64,000 nucleotides of DNA from Portevinia maculata (taxonomy: Eukaryota > Arthropoda > Insecta > Diptera > Syrphidae). Each line of letters opens with the position of its first letter. The first letter of the stretch is position 1. Location of the stretch: positions 31,259,091 through 31,323,090 of the forward strand of contig OX454527.1 in assembly GCA_949715645.1 (NCBI GenBank). Direction: 5' to 3'. Shown piece after piece: positions 22,030 through 34,489 of the stretch. The position numbers and the translations under genes are program-made. The notes beneath the pieces were generated by a model. That model made no database searches. It was not told the DNA's origin and saw only the letters and a program-made list of their open reading frames with translations.

Positions 22030-23300
22030 TAACCCCATCCCTGCGGTTCGCCGATTCGACATCAAAAAATGACGGCATTCCTCCAGATTTTGAATAAATT
22101 TGTCACTAAGGCCAATCAAATGATGGTGTTGTTATGTGATCCAGGAGTTTTTAGAACAGCCTCTCTTTCGCGTTTATTGAGAAACGTTGACTGATATTGC
22201 CATTTTGACAGGATTTGTAGGACCTCTCCTTTGAACATTACAGAACCTACTGAGCCGGACGTGCTCCATTTTTTTCGAGATAGGTTCTTTGACGTGAAAG
22301 ATTGCTCATATCTTGGAACTTTTTATTTGATGAATCTTTGTTACTACTATTGCTGTCTTGCGAGGCACCCTCTTCTCAGCTGCCGTTAATTTGCCCTCAT
22401 ACTTTTTGTATGCTGTCCAACATTGTGAACCGTGCTTCCAGGGGCACAACTGCGGTGTAGAGCTGTCCTTTCAGCTACAGGGGCATTTTCGGTCACAGAG
22501 CATGGCTGAATTTTCCCGCCACTTCATTCACACCCTACGCTTACGCGGTGCTTAATGTCGTCATCAGAGGTTGCTTCACTATTGATCATAGATCCCAGGT
22601 ATTTGAACTTTTCGCACCTGGGAATCACTCTTCTATTCATATAAATGTCTGGAATAGGTCGGAGTGGATCAGAGAACGTGCAGCACAAGTATTTTGTTTT
22701 ATTGGGACTAATACGATACCCATTCCCCTTCAAAACGTACACCCATATATCAAGTGCTCGTTGCAGGGACGTTTGATTCTCGCTAATGATGGCTCCATCA
22801 TCAGCAAACAATAACTGATGCACTTTGGAGTCCATCACTTTTCCTTCAAGCAGGTAAATAAATCACTCTTATAAATATCAAGGCATTTAAGACGCTTCCC
22901 TGGTGTACAACGGTTTTGATTGCGAACTCTTTGGTGATGCCAGCGGGGCGGGTCATTCAATTCTTATCTTTACTCCCTCCTAAATGTCCAAGATCATCTG
23001 TACGTAGGTTTCTGGAACCCCTAATTGTTTTAGAAATCAAATTGGTTGTCCGGGATGATATTATTGTCCACGATCCACTGCAACAGAGCTCTATCGCCAA
23101 CCTTCTAAATTGCTTCGGAAGCCAATTAATCGATCGATGATTGGTAGGGTTCATCCTATCTTTACCCTTTTTTGGGATAGGATGCACCAGAGCTAGGTAC
23201 CGTTCGATGCGCCGGCTATTGTGCATTATTCTGCACATTGTTAAACAGCGTGGCAAAAATATCTACAGCCTCCAGGGGCAAATAGGTCAATACGACGTTT
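22030..23300 (-). mobile_element. RTE-like non-LTR retrotransposon fragment
   Basis: Minus-strand reading gives a reverse-transcriptase piece LVHPIPKKGKDRMNPTNHRSI (about 23180), a PETYVQMI-type block near 22990, then LLFADDGAIISENQTSLQRAL (22838-22760) with the catalytic ADD. Next is KTKYLCC...KFKYLGSMI (about 22620), and finally a non-coding 3' part with ttcgcgtttattgagaaacg. The same order occurs on the plus strand at 61.5-63.5 kb. The clade label RTE is based on motif style (HQGS-type motif in the sister copy, FADDGA) and is moderate. Confidence 0.65.
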
Positions 23301-24079
23301 GGTACGCCATCCACCTCCGCCGAATTTTTATTTTTTAGTGACTCAAAAATGTACAGCTCTTTCGCCACAAACAAGTGAGATGTATCTCGCCCATTGGCGA
23401 CAACTGCGGTAGCATATTATTTTCAAAGAAGAACATTCCATCCTACATGCCTATGCCGCTTACGGTGGACTTGCACTCAATCCTTCGCTTTTCTACTCAC
23501 TTTAAATCTGAATTTCTCGCTAGTAATTAAGTTCATATTAATGACCGTGTATTCAAGTCAAAGAACAAGAAGACAAGGAATGAGTATTTATGTATTTGTG
23601 ATGATTGTGCGACACTTTTGAAAACAGTGTGTGTTGCACGAACACATATGCGTTCCAGCAGGGATGGAATGGAGTGCAATTGTAACTCTCAGGGGCAGAA
23701 GCTTGAATGAAATTTAAATTTTTATTATTATTAATATACAGCTGCATTTTAGCCTCTGTGAAACTTTACCACAGGAACGTTTGAAAATTTAAAAAAATAA
23801 ATAAAAAAAAACATTTTTACTTTAAAGTCGAATATTAGTTTATTATCTTAACGCAACCTTTTTGTCACATATATTATGATATATCTTTTCTTTAGTATTA
23901 ATTTCGTATTGTCAAACTTATTTAAATTGAGAATACGTATATATCCAAATATTATGTCCTTGTCATAGTGTGAACGTTTTTGGATTATGGTTTTGCTGCA
24001 AATGGGCTGCGCGACTAAGTGAAATAAAACATAATAAAATATGGAAAAAAGTGGACATCGACACAAAATTCAAGGATTA
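23301..24079. other. No gene recognised
   Basis: AT-rich DNA; short frames on both strands without domains. No terminal repeats seen. Confidence 0.4.
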
Positions 24080-26219
24080 ATTAAAATGTATGCCTAAGTT
24101 TGTTTCTATCTAATTCTGTTTTTCATGTAGCTTTATCTATGCAATTCGAATTTTACGAGTATTTTCGACCGGGTCCTTCTGTCAATATCTATAAGTATAA
24201 TTATGCTAAAGCCAATTTCAATAGCATCTCTAACTATTTAGATAGTATTGATTGGTTAGCTCTTTTAAATAATGGCAATCTAAATAATTCTTTTAATTTA
24301 TTTATTGAAACAGTTAAAGTGGCAATCGATATGTTTACACCTAAAGTAAGGATTGTATCGGGTGCCAAACCTATTTGGTTCAATAACAGAATCGTGAATT
24401 TAAATAATAGAAAAAATAAAGTCTATAAGCAGTTCCGAAAAAGAAACAATGATCCTAAACTTTTGTTAGTTTATCGGAGGCTACAAAAAGAATTTGATGT
24501 TTTAAACAAGTTTCTTTACAGACAGTATGTTCTTTCTGTAGAATCTAATTTAAAGACTAATAGTAATCGTTTTTGGAGCTTTATCAATAGCAAAAAGCAA
24601 TCTAGTGGTATTCCTAACTGTATGCGTCATAATGATGTATCATCTTCCGACCTTTTAACTATTTGTAATATGTTTGGTAACCACTTTCAGTCTGTATATT
24701 CAAGAGGTATTACTCCACCTATAAATTCAAGTGATAGCTTAGTGTCAGGTAATTATTTAAATGTTGGTAATCTAGAGTGTTCAATCCACGAAGTTCAAAT
24801 TGCTCTTTCTTTATTAAAACTAGACAAAAATCCTGGTTTCGAGGGCATCCGCCAATTTTACTTCAAAAGTGTTCTTATGCGTTCTCCGTGCCTTTATGTT
24901 TAGTGTTTAATTTGTCTCTGCAGACTGGTAATTTTTTGGACGTTTGGAAGAACTCGTTTATAACACCAATTTATAAATCTGGATCAAAGCAGGATATTAC
25001 TAATTATCGTCCAATATGCAAAATTTCGACCATACCCAAGTTATTTGAAAAACTTATTTATGAGAAACTTACACCTCTCTTAAAGAGATTTATCTAAACA
25101 GGTTTGGATTTCACTCCAATTTTCTAGAGTGAATTCGCTCATATCTTACAGATCGTATTCAGTATGTTCGTATTAAGGACGTTCTTTCATCACCAGTGTA
25201 TGTAACGTCTGGAGTCCCTCAGGGAAGACATTTGGGCCCTTTGCTTTTCCTCCTATTTATTAATGAAATTTCTGATTTGTTTCTGCATTCCCAATGTTTA
25301 ATGTTTGCTGACGATTTAAAAGTGTTCCGACCTATAAGTCTGAGCATGATTGCATTCTTTTGCAGGAAGACCTTGAGAGACTTTCTGTGTGGTTTCATAA
25401 CAATGACCTTCGACTCAATGTCTCCAAATGTCAAAGCCTATCTTTTTATCGTAACCTCTCCCCAGTTTCATTTACGTACGTGATCGATAATTCCCCATTG
25501 TCCATTATCTCCTCTAAGAAAGACCTAGGAGTCATATTTGACAAAAAAATAAATGTCTGCCAGCATATTGACTTCTTGGTTGCTAAAGGCAATTCAATGT
25601 TGGGTTTTATATTGCGGAATTCTAAAGACTTTCATGATCCACTTACCCTCAAATGTCTATTCTTTGCATTTGTCAGGTCTAATCTCGAATACTGTAGTAT
25701 AGTATGGAATCCATGTTATGAAGTACATTCCAATAGAATTGAGAAGATCCAAAAACGTTTAACTAGGGTTGCTATGCGTAAATTACGCTGGAATATTGAA
25801 ATGCCTTCGTATGAGACAAGATGCAAATTATTTGGTATCTTACCTCTTTTCAGGCGTAGGCAATATTTTTCACTTATGTTTATTCGCGATTTAATAAACA
25901 ACAATATAGATTGCCCTTTTCTTTTATCATTAATTGGTTTTTATGCTCCATCAAGAGTACTTAGAAATCCTTTATTGTTTTATATTCCATACCATAGAGT
26001 TAATTACGGTTGTAATGAACCAATTACCAGATGCCTTAAAGAATGCAATAAGCATAGCAGTCTATTCGAGTTTGATTTAAGTAGAGACTCGTTTAAAAAT
26101 AAATTAATTTTGGCGTTAGGCTTTGGTGGTAGAATTTAAGTATTGAAATTGTATTAAGTAGTCTAGTGGAACAGTAGATGTTTTCAATTGATGAAATAAA
26201 TAAATGAAATAAAATAAAA
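24080..26219 (+). mobile_element. Jockey-like non-LTR retrotransposon, 5'-truncated
   Basis: The plus-strand open pieces are 24100-24903 (linker to RT start, with RFWSFINSKKQSSGIP), 24777-25097 (FITPIYKSGSKQDITNYRPI), 25196-25483 (SGVPQGRHLGPLLFLLFINE, then FADD near 25303) and 25360-26139 (259 aa, RT thumb through the C terminus). The 3' tail is an AATAAATGAAATAAA run ending near 26219. The endonuclease is missing, so this is a truncated insertion of the same family as 16.0-18.4 kb. No unambiguous target duplication was found. Confidence 0.8.
24100..26139 (+). pseudogene. Jockey-like LINE reverse transcriptase, frameshifted
   Basis: Four overlapping open pieces in different frames read one reverse transcriptase. 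The main breaks are near 24790-24900 and 25098-25195 (stop and lost segment that should hold the FSKAFD motif), with a shift at 25360-25480. The final 259-aa piece is intact to the natural stop at 26139 and includes SSKKDLGVIFDKKINVCQHI and RSNLEYCSIVWNPCYEVHSN, both typical of the RT C-terminal region. Confidence 0.75.
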
Positions 26220-27245
26220 GATTTTGCCACAATGTAACTTACTGAGAGTCTTTGACATTTTCAGTTATTGGGATTTGTAGTATCCTTATAATGAAGGCAT
26301 TTGGCAGTACGGACATTAACGAAACTATTCTAAGGAATACCGCGGAGATGGCGTTGAAGGTTGGTTTTAAATGTTTGTACATAATAAAGAGAAGTAAACT
26401 TAGAGCGTCGTAGAGCATTCCATATTCATGTGGTACCCCTTAATCCGACAGATGCAGATTCAATGAGGAAACTCAATTTTTTCTTGGCACCGAGTTGGCC
26501 CATATTTAAGACAATTATAAGGCATTGTGAATAGCATACATATACATATAGGGTGCGGTAAAATAGTTCTCCCCGATTTGTGATGTGAATCAAAATTTAT
26601 TAAAACACGATACATACATAAACCGTTTGTTTTTGAAAAGTAGTTATCATGCCATTTTCTATTGTTATTGACGAACGTGAAAGTTACGCGGAAATACAAT
26701 CAATCTCTTTGGTTAATTAGTTTTTCGATCGTGATAGTGATCTCATCTTCAACGGAAGATGCAGTATGATATGCGATATTTTAAACTACGGTCAGCTGTG
26801 TGTAATTTCGGTGCATTTCGCTGGCGAATATACCCTAGGGTATGATGATAATGATAAATTACCGTTTAACTTTGAATTCCACTTAATAAGACCATAATCT
26901 AATTGAGTTTTTAGATGCCAAAAGTATACATAATGTACAAACATTTGTATGTATGTATGTATGTGCAAAGATAGAATAAGGCAAGCGCTAATAAGTAGGC
27001 ATGCAACAAATATGTAAGTAGTAACTATTGCGCTCTGCAAATTTGTTTAGAAATTAAATAGAAACCCCCGCAGCAACATGTCTAGTGCAATCCAATTCCA
27101 CTTTGAATTTCAGCAAGACACAGAAATATTTACTATGGATATTCATGTTACCTACTTCACAATCGTCTTAGTAGATTTTGAAATTGAATTGAAAAGAAAT
27201 CACATATATATTCAGATACTTTTCATAGATATTTTATCTTTTCTT
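26220..27245. other. No gene recognised; short (TGTA)n run
   Basis: Unassigned sequence. A (GTAT)n microsatellite lies at about 26947-26964. No repeat family or domain was recognised. Confidence 0.4.
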
Positions 27246-27700
27246 AATTTTTTTGAAGGGCTGCAGGGGTGATTGCCAATGCGGATGATGCTGCTATTGC
27301 CGTATTTAGAAATCATGGATAAAAAAACTAGTAATGGGGTTTGGAGGCGTTTTCTCAGAAAGAATAATCTTAGTCTCGTTTTCCGTCTTCCTGATAACTG
27401 TAGAGTGTTCCAGGCTGAAATCATGGCGATTCAAAAGCCTTGAGAGAAATTCGATATCCACTAAGGACATCCGTATCTTCTCGGATAATCAAACCGCAAT
27501 TAAGTCCCTGAACTCAGTCTCTTCAAACTACATCGTAGCCCTAGACTGCCAATCATCTCTTAGGGAGATGGCGGAGCAGTTCAACATTCACCCCTGTTGG
27601 GTGTTGGGACATAGCGAAATTGCAGGAAACCGTAGGTTACATGAACTCGCCAAAAAAGGAAACACATTGCCTTTTTACCTGATAAGGGTTCTCTAGGTAT

Positions 27701-30700
27701 CAGTGGCGTGGCGTGGATAATTTTAAAAGGGAAGACGTTGAAAAATTTAGTCACCTATAAAAATAAAAATCTTTAAAACCTGAAATAAAATAATTTTTAA
27801 TGGGGATATTGTATCTACATAATATGCATTCCACATTGACTTAGCAAAAATATTCTAGCCACATTTTTTATACTTCAAGACATTAATATTTCAATCAACA
27901 ATGAGCTTAAAGCATAACAAAAGTGGCTTCAAAAGAAGCCGGTCTTGACAGACGCATGATACAATAACTTAAAAAAATTCAGCATAATGTGGATAGTAAT
28001 TTTAAAATAAGAAAATTCAGAAGAATTATATGGATAATTCTTTATATTTGTTAAAATATAAAAACGATACAAATAATAATGTCAGCAATAAAAATAAATC
28101 AAAATTAAAAACAGCTAAAATTCACACACTTAAAAAAAAAAAGTGAAAAGTTTTGTTAAAATATTAGTTCTTTATAATTATTTGTATTCTAATGCTGTTC
28201 GACGATCTTTTTTGATAAACTCTGCCAATACCCTTTCATAGAAGTTTGGTCTATTTTTAATTTTAAGAAGAAGTCTTCTTTCTATCGATATGAGGGCTAA
28301 ATCAGAGAGCCTATCCTCGCCCTGTGAGTTTCTTAAATAAGTATGAATTCTTTTTAAAGCAGAAAAAGACCTCTCAACGGAGGCGACGGAAATGGGAAGT
28401 GTTAAAAGTAAACTACTTAAGTTTAAGACTTGAGGGAACACTTCTTTCAATGCTTCACTATTCAAATGGTTGTGAAGGTCGAGAACCTCAAACTGCCGAA
28501 GTGACGACGAAGAATATAAAACATTAAGTTCATTTTTTAATGCCGTGAAGTCAAAAATTCTAGGAAAAAACTTAATTAGGGAAGATATTTTTACATCTGG
28601 ACTGGAACGAGAAAAAGTGTCATACTTCAAATTATTTAGTAAATCCAAAAATGTAAGATTACTAAATGATTTATATCTGCATTTATTTGGCTAACTATAT
28701 TGTCTTTAATTTCAACAAAAAGGCGCTTATAATTCGTCTTCAAATCGAAGTCAAGCAACCTGCGTTTACGTAGAGGTTCGATGCAATCATTTACGCTGTC
28801 ATAAATAACTTCAAACATATTTAAAAAGTCAGAGCTTATCCATGACTCAAAACGTTCGATTTCTTGCTTGGCATAACTAACGTCTGTTTGTTTTTTTTGA
28901 ATTAAATTAAATAATACATCGGTCTTTGCAAATATTTCAGAAAGGGTATGAAGCAAAAAACAGAATTCCTTGCTCTCTAATTTATTTAATAAACTTTCTG
29001 CCATCGAAAGTGTGTCAGTATCCCATTCCCTAGAGTCATTAATTATTTTACTAAAAGTTTCAATTATATCTATTCTACAGTTAAAGATTACGTTTATTAT
29101 TCTTGAATGATAATGCCATCGAGTTTCCGATACTCCTGGCATGCGTCGATTGGAAATTTGTTTTAAAAGATTGGACCGCTTTGTGGATTTATTCAAAAAT
29201 CGAACGATGCTATTAGTATAGCCAAAAAATAGTTTAAGTTCTGCTATGTTTTCTAGAGATCGGGATAGTACTAAATTTAAAACATGTGCATAACAAGGAA
29301 TAAAATTTGCCATCGGGCATTCATCAAGGACCTTCTTTTGAACACCACCCCCCTCGCCGGACATAACTGCGGCACCATCGTAGGATTGTCCTATTAACTT
29401 TTCCTTGCAGCCGTATGTTTCAAGAATTTTAAATATATGATTGGATAACTCATTTGCATTACGACTTGCGCTAACGTCAAAAAATCCAAGAAATCTTTCT
29501 TGTATACCATCCTCTGACAAGTACCGAAATATGGCACTCAGTTGTTCCCTATGACTCAAATCTGGAGTTTCGTCGATCATAATCGACACGAACCGAGCAT
29601 CCTTGATTTCCGTTTTAATTTCGGATTTAATAACCGCCGCGATACTATGTATCAAATCGTTTTGAATATCGTTGGATAAACCTGAAAAAATTGGATTGTG
29701 TGTACTTGAACACTGCTCTAAATGGGATTCCAATAAAGTGTCATATTTAGATAAAAAATAAACCGCTTCGACATAATTGCCACGATTATCTGAACTAGAC
29801 CTTTCATCATGACCGCGAAATGCTAACTCCTGTCTGCCTAATAAAATGACCGTGTCAATAAAACGTTCCATTAGTTTCCGATTTTTATCTACTTTTTTAT
29901 TATGAACAACGAAAGAATTTCCTAAAGAAGTTTCAATGCGATTCGTGCCGAATTCGTGTAGGGATAAACAACAACGAATATGTTTTTCTGTCTTAATATG
30001 TTTTTTCGAAGAATTAACTAAATTATTTATATCAGTGAAACCCGTTCGGCTCCAAACACTGGCGGAGTTTGAAAAAAGAAGTCAAGGAAAACAAAACATT
30101 TTATTAAGCTTGCAACTCCCAGTTAGCCACTTATATTTTTGGTATAAGGAAACATTAAAATGTGTCACAAAACCATCTCTCCTTTGGTAATTAATATTTA
30201 TAAAAGGCATAGAGCGCCCTACGTCTATAACTTTTTTTTTTATCAAGAAAAGATAGCTTACTAAAACTATTTGAATCCTCCAGGAGGAAATCAGTTAAAC
30301 AGCAATCTACACTAATCAAAGACATTTCCAAAAAAAAATCTAAAACTGCACTAAAATTAAGAATCTAAAATGTTTTTATCAGTAAGTTGGTAATAAAAGA
30401 AACTAAAAAATTACACATTAACCTTCACTTTCACTTTCACATCTAACTTTTCACTATTTTAATTTAAGATTTTATCAAATTGGCTTTACAAAACACTAGA
30501 TTTTTTCAAGTTATTGCACTTGTGCAACGCAGTCTGTCAATAAATTCCAACTGATTCTAAATTAAAATTTGAATTCCTGCTTAAAAAAAAAACAAGTGTC
30601 GGTATTTTATTTGACATGAACTTCTCTTAAGCGATATGCTGAATTTACTCTGCTGACAAATTGCCATAATATTCTACCATATTTTATTTCATAAGACAAA

Positions 30701-31495
30701 AGTATAACAATAAATTTGTAAAAACATCGAAGCTTAACTATCACAAGAGAGAAAAATGAAAGCTCAACTTCTTACATCAACACGCATATCAATATCAACA
30801 TCAAATTCAAAATCAAGAATCAACCCACATAACACATTCAGATATTATGTCATAAGAAAAAAGAAATAAGTCAAAGAACACCGTGTTATTAGACACAATG
30901 TTGCAAAAAAAACGAGTCAAACGTAGCACCTGCATTCCTGCAACATGTTGATATCTTCCGATTGAAACGCAATGCTAATCGCAAAAGGGAGAATGAAATG
31001 AAACAATTCCAAGTATTCAGCGTGAGATTTGGTTTATAAGACGAAATGTAGCGTCTTTTTCTTTGAATATAAAAGCGGGTGTTGAACAAAGAGGATCGGA
31101 ACCGCAATGCTTGTAGAAGAAAGGGATATAAAACAAGTAAATAAGACGGAAAAATATTTTTTATTCTATTATAGAGAGCAGCGGTAGTTGACAACTTTTT
31201 ACTAAGAGTATTTTTGTGACTCCTCGTTGGTTTGTTGTTTGTGATTTGTGGATTGTGGAATGTGGTTGAATCTTGATTCTTGAATGAAGTATGAAGATAC
31301 AGACGAGGGGTAGAATGAAAATATTAAACTTATTCGATAGCTTATGTGTGAGTGTGTGTGTAGATTTTATTTTATAATTAAAATACGGGACGGGTTTCAT
31401 TTTTCATATATTTATTTGGCAGATAGTGCTTACTTTTGGTGGATTTTTAAAAGGGAGGACGGTAGGAATCGTGTTATATGGACGCCACGCCACTG
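27701..31495 (-). mobile_element. Nearly intact hAT transposon (ZMYM1/TTF-type)
   Basis: Perfect 14-bp terminal inverted repeats, cagtggcgtggcgt, are flanked by a perfect 8-bp duplication, ctaggtat (27693-27700 and 31496-31503). Length is 3,795 bp, the range for an autonomous hAT. It carries one transposase on the minus strand with only a few lesions, and its insertion cleanly splits an RNase-H LINE. The undamaged termini and low lesion count argue for relatively recent movement. The right-hand 1.2 kb (30330-31495) is non-coding and AT-rich. Confidence 0.92.
28178..30325 (-). pseudogene. hAT transposase (TTF zinc finger, DUF4371-type core, dimerisation domain)
   Basis: Reading starts at ATG 30325 (MSLISVDCC). 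GRSMPFININYQ follows, then a TTF-type zinc finger with KYKWLTGSCKLNKMFCFP and HIRCCLSLHEFG. The long frame 29871-28636 has SIMIDETPDLSHREQL (first aspartate), SYDGAAVMSGEGGGVQKK (second) and SETRWHYHSR. The last part, 28648-28178, has LPISVASVERSFSALKRI with the catalytic glutamate. Lesions: a frameshift in an A-run at 30232-30241, one TGA at 30082-30084 and one frameshift near 28640. The full protein would be about 710 aa. Transposases of this type are close to ZMYM1-like proteins. Confidence 0.88.
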
Positions 31496-31905
31496 CTAGG
31501 TATACCAATCGCCACATGCAAACTTTTGTTTAAGCTTTTCGCTATAGAGAGAACAAACCTGAGGTGAACAAAGTATATCGGACCAAACCTGGACCTGCGA
31601 CGCTCTAAGTGTCTAATCTCACTAAACGGACTGCACATTAGCTCTAGTATAGGTGTAGTATAGGAGGAGGAGACTACACTTCACCTTCTTTGTACATGTC
31701 CTGCTCTCTCCCATAATAGAAATTTCTTCTTCTTGCTCAATGAGCTAAGCGAATTGGCTAACACTGACGTTAGAAGTCTAAATGGTTAAACAGGTAGAGG
31801 GAGAAACTCCCTAGATCCACGGGGTATCACAATAGACCTCACATTGTCTAAGTTTGTTGGCTGTAGCTGACAACCACCTCAGCCTTACCTTACATAATCT
31901 AGATT

Positions 31906-32164
31906 CATTTGATTTCTATTTTCTATATTTCTTTTTAACCTCAAAAAGTATCCGCAATTTCTTAACTGAGGCAAATCATTATCGGGATGTCTTACTTCAA
32001 AATGTTATTTACCATCACTTTTACTACCTCCTATGCAACTATTCTAGCGTTCACAGTCCATACAGTAGGACCTTAAGCCTAGCCCTCCAGGCATTTGTGA
32101 TTGTGGGATTTATATTCTTGTCACGAATAGACAAGCCCAATAGTTCTACGCCGACCCTGTGAAA
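31906..32164. other. No gene recognised
   Basis: Short spacer after the LINE tail; the frames at 31854-32162 have no domain. Confidence 0.35.
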
Positions 32165-32479
32165 CCTATCACAAAAGCTGCGTTCTGCTTCCACTTCAAA
32201 AAAGCATTCGTAAAACCAAAACGTAATGTTCCGTAACGTTGTTGTAAAGCTCCGTGTGCCAACGCCTAGGTAGGCTAAAGTATGGACTGTCAAACAATTT
32301 CTTGGTTTAGTTCGTGTCTTTGATTCATATTTGAATTTGCAGGTAACAAAAGTACGCGACAAAGCGTGCTTCTGGTTTGCGCAATATACTCTTGGATATT
32401 TGTCAAACTTTCGCAGGTACAGTGGGTGATCAAATTATTATGGTCACCTTAAAAAATATAATTTTTTCGATGGTGGAAA

Positions 32480-33984
32480 AACGCCTTAAAAGGGCTAAGA
32501 CTCATAAGGACTGGTCATCCGAAGACTGGTTAAAGGTGAGAACTTAATAAATATGTCGGCTTCCAATAGATTTTTATACCCTATTCTAAGGGTATTTTAA
32601 TTTTGACGCATAGTTTGTAACATACCTTAATATTGCCCGTAGACCAATAAAAGTTACTATATTTATGATCAGCATCGATAGTAATGTCGATCTAGCCATG
32701 TCCGTCCGTCCGTCCGTCCGTCTGTCGGCAAAAATTAGGCCTTTAAACTGGACCTAGAGAGCTGAAATTTTAACCATATTCTCTCTAGGGTCCCGAAATA
32801 ATCAAGTTTACGAATTTTTGAAATCCGCCCACAGACACGCCCACAAACTCAAAAAAAAAACAAAATTTTGGAAAAAATCGAATTTTGAGCTAGAAAGCTG
32901 AAATTTTTTATATATGATTTATGACTCCTAAAACTGCTCGGGATAATTTTTTTTCAAAATCCGCCCACTGACACCCCACAAATAAATAAAACAATTTTTT
33001 TGAAAATCCAAAGTTTGAGCTAGGGAGCTGAAATTTATAATATATACTCTTTATGGGCCCTTTATGCTCATGTGTAAATATTTTCAAAATCCGCCCACTG
33101 ACATGCCCACAATTATTATATTTTTTTTTTTTTAAATTCAAAGTGAGCTAGGGAGCTGAAATTTATAATATATACTCTCTAGGGGCCCTTTATGCTCATG
33201 TGTTAATTTTTTTTAAATCCGCCTACTGACACGCCCACAATTAAATAAAACAATTTTATTGAAACACCCTTAAGTTTGAGCTAGGGAGCGTTTTTCTTGA
33301 TAAAATCCTTTAAATGTTATATAACAAAATATGTAGAGCGTTCTTAACAATTCAACCATACTTAGACTTTTGTCACGCCCACTTATGAGGGATAGGAATA
33401 AGAATAGGGTATCCAGCAGTTCGCCCAAGCGGACTGTAGCCCGTCCCTATGTTTTTTTTTATATTTTAGAGATATATTTTCACGATTTTCGTGGCAAGCG
33501 TTTTTTGTAAGTCTGCTTTTCCGATGAATCAACGGTTCAGATTTTGTCGGATAAGTCCGAGTTTGTTAGGAGGAGGGCAAACAAAAAATATAAAAGGGAA
33601 TGCATAGTAGAACGTGTGAAACATCCTCTAAGCATTATGATTTGCTCAATCATCAGTGGGCATGGAACTGGACGTCTCTACATTGTTGAAAGAACCATGC
33701 GTCAAGACCAGTACATTCAGGTCTTATCATCGAAAATGTTGCAACAAGTGCAGGAATGGTTCCCAAATGGCAATTTTGTTTTTATGCATGACTCTGCACC
33801 TTGCCATAAGGCAACAAAATTGACTGCATTTTTGCAGGAAAAAAAAGTCGAGGTTCTGGAATGGCCGGGAAACTCTCCCGACCTTAACCCCATAGAAAAT
33901 CTTTGGGAACTGATGAAGAGCAAAATACTATTTTTATTCAGTTTTGCTGTTCTCTTTCTTAATAAAAATACGTTATTTTATTAG
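32480..33984 (+). pseudogene. Tc1-like transposase, truncated and interrupted
   Basis: Before the inserted repeat, 32480-32540 reads RLKRAKTHKDWSSEDWLK, the segment just upstream of the first catalytic aspartate. After it, CFSDES (about 33518-33535) supplies that aspartate, and 33544-33984 continues with PLSIMICSIISGHGTGRLYI. FVFMHDSAPCHKA holds the second aspartate and WPGNSPDLNPIENLWELMK the glutamate (DD34E). The N-terminal helix-turn-helix domains are absent, so even without the insertion it could not bind its ends. Confidence 0.75.
32573..33453 (-). repeat. DINE/Helentron-like repeat, copy C
   Basis: Minus-strand copy with four tandem units, an intact hairpin end (ttataccctattctaaggg) and an intact opposite end (gtccctatgt). 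It sits between two coding parts of the Tc1-like transposase. No target duplication is evident, as expected for Helitron-class insertion. Confidence 0.75.
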
Positions 33985-34489
33985 TTTATAAGTCACTTCT
34001 AATATTAATAAATAAATAATGCTTCAAAAATACAAAACACAAAAGTTATGTTGGTCTATCTTTCAAAAAGTTATATTTTTCCCTGTGGCCGTAATAATTT
34101 GATCACCCACTGTAGATGCTCCATCGCATTTGTTGAGGTTTTGAACAGGCCGTAATTTTAATTTCTCAGAGCAAAAGAAATTTGAAAATGACATTCTGAT
34201 ACAAATGCATCCTTATACAGGCACTAATCAAACCCCTAAAGCGTTTAGCTTAGGCAGCCTCTATTCAACGTTGCGTAAGTTTTATGAATAAGGTTTTTGC
34301 TTTTAGAGGCATAATAGAGCCTGAGTAACTTGATGCAATTTTCCGAATGTCTAATAAAATGCCGTTGTAAACTATCCAATTTAATCACCTTTCTATTCAA
34401 AATAAACAATAAAACCAATGTTCTTTAAATTAAATGGAAATTTCTCGTTTAATCCTTTATTTAAAATCTAGTAGGGTCAAGGTCATGTC

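Larger units (their letters stand above)
27250..31905 (+). mobile_element. RNase-H LINE 3' fragment, split by a hAT element
   Basis: The two halves are 27250-27692 and 31504-31905. The first half reads an RNase H domain: FRLPDNCRVFQAEIMAI, then IRIFSDNQTAIKSLNS with a catalytic aspartate, then WVLGHSEIAGNRRLHELAKK. The second half reads a C-terminal cysteine/histidine block (TTLHLLCTCPALSHNRNF). It ends with a 3' UTR containing gtatcacaatagacctcac, cattgtctaagtttgttggc and an (CCTTA)n-type tail. That 3' UTR is closely similar to the tail of the 5S-headed SINE at 51.4 kb. RNase H plus C-terminal zinc block suggests the I/LOA/R1 group. Confidence 0.72.
32420..34112 (+). mobile_element. Tc1-like transposon, split by a DINE-like repeat
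   Basis: The ends are cagtgggtgatcaaattatt and its near-perfect inverse, extending to about 43 bp, with TA outside both (32418-32419, 34113-34114). About 0.88 kb of its length is the inserted DINE-like copy C; without it the element is about 0.81 kb, short for Tc1, so coding sequence is also missing. The transposase reads on both sides of the insertion. Confidence 0.82.
32165..34380 (+). repeat. Old dispersed repeat split by a Tc1-like element
   Basis: The left part, 32165-32419, resembles 19915-20180. The right part, 34113-34380, resembles 11050-11215 (gacattctgatac, aacgttgcgtaag, aataaggtttttgc). The Tc1 insertion between them is flanked by TA, so the two halves were probably one repeat before insertion. 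Its class is unknown. Confidence 0.5.
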
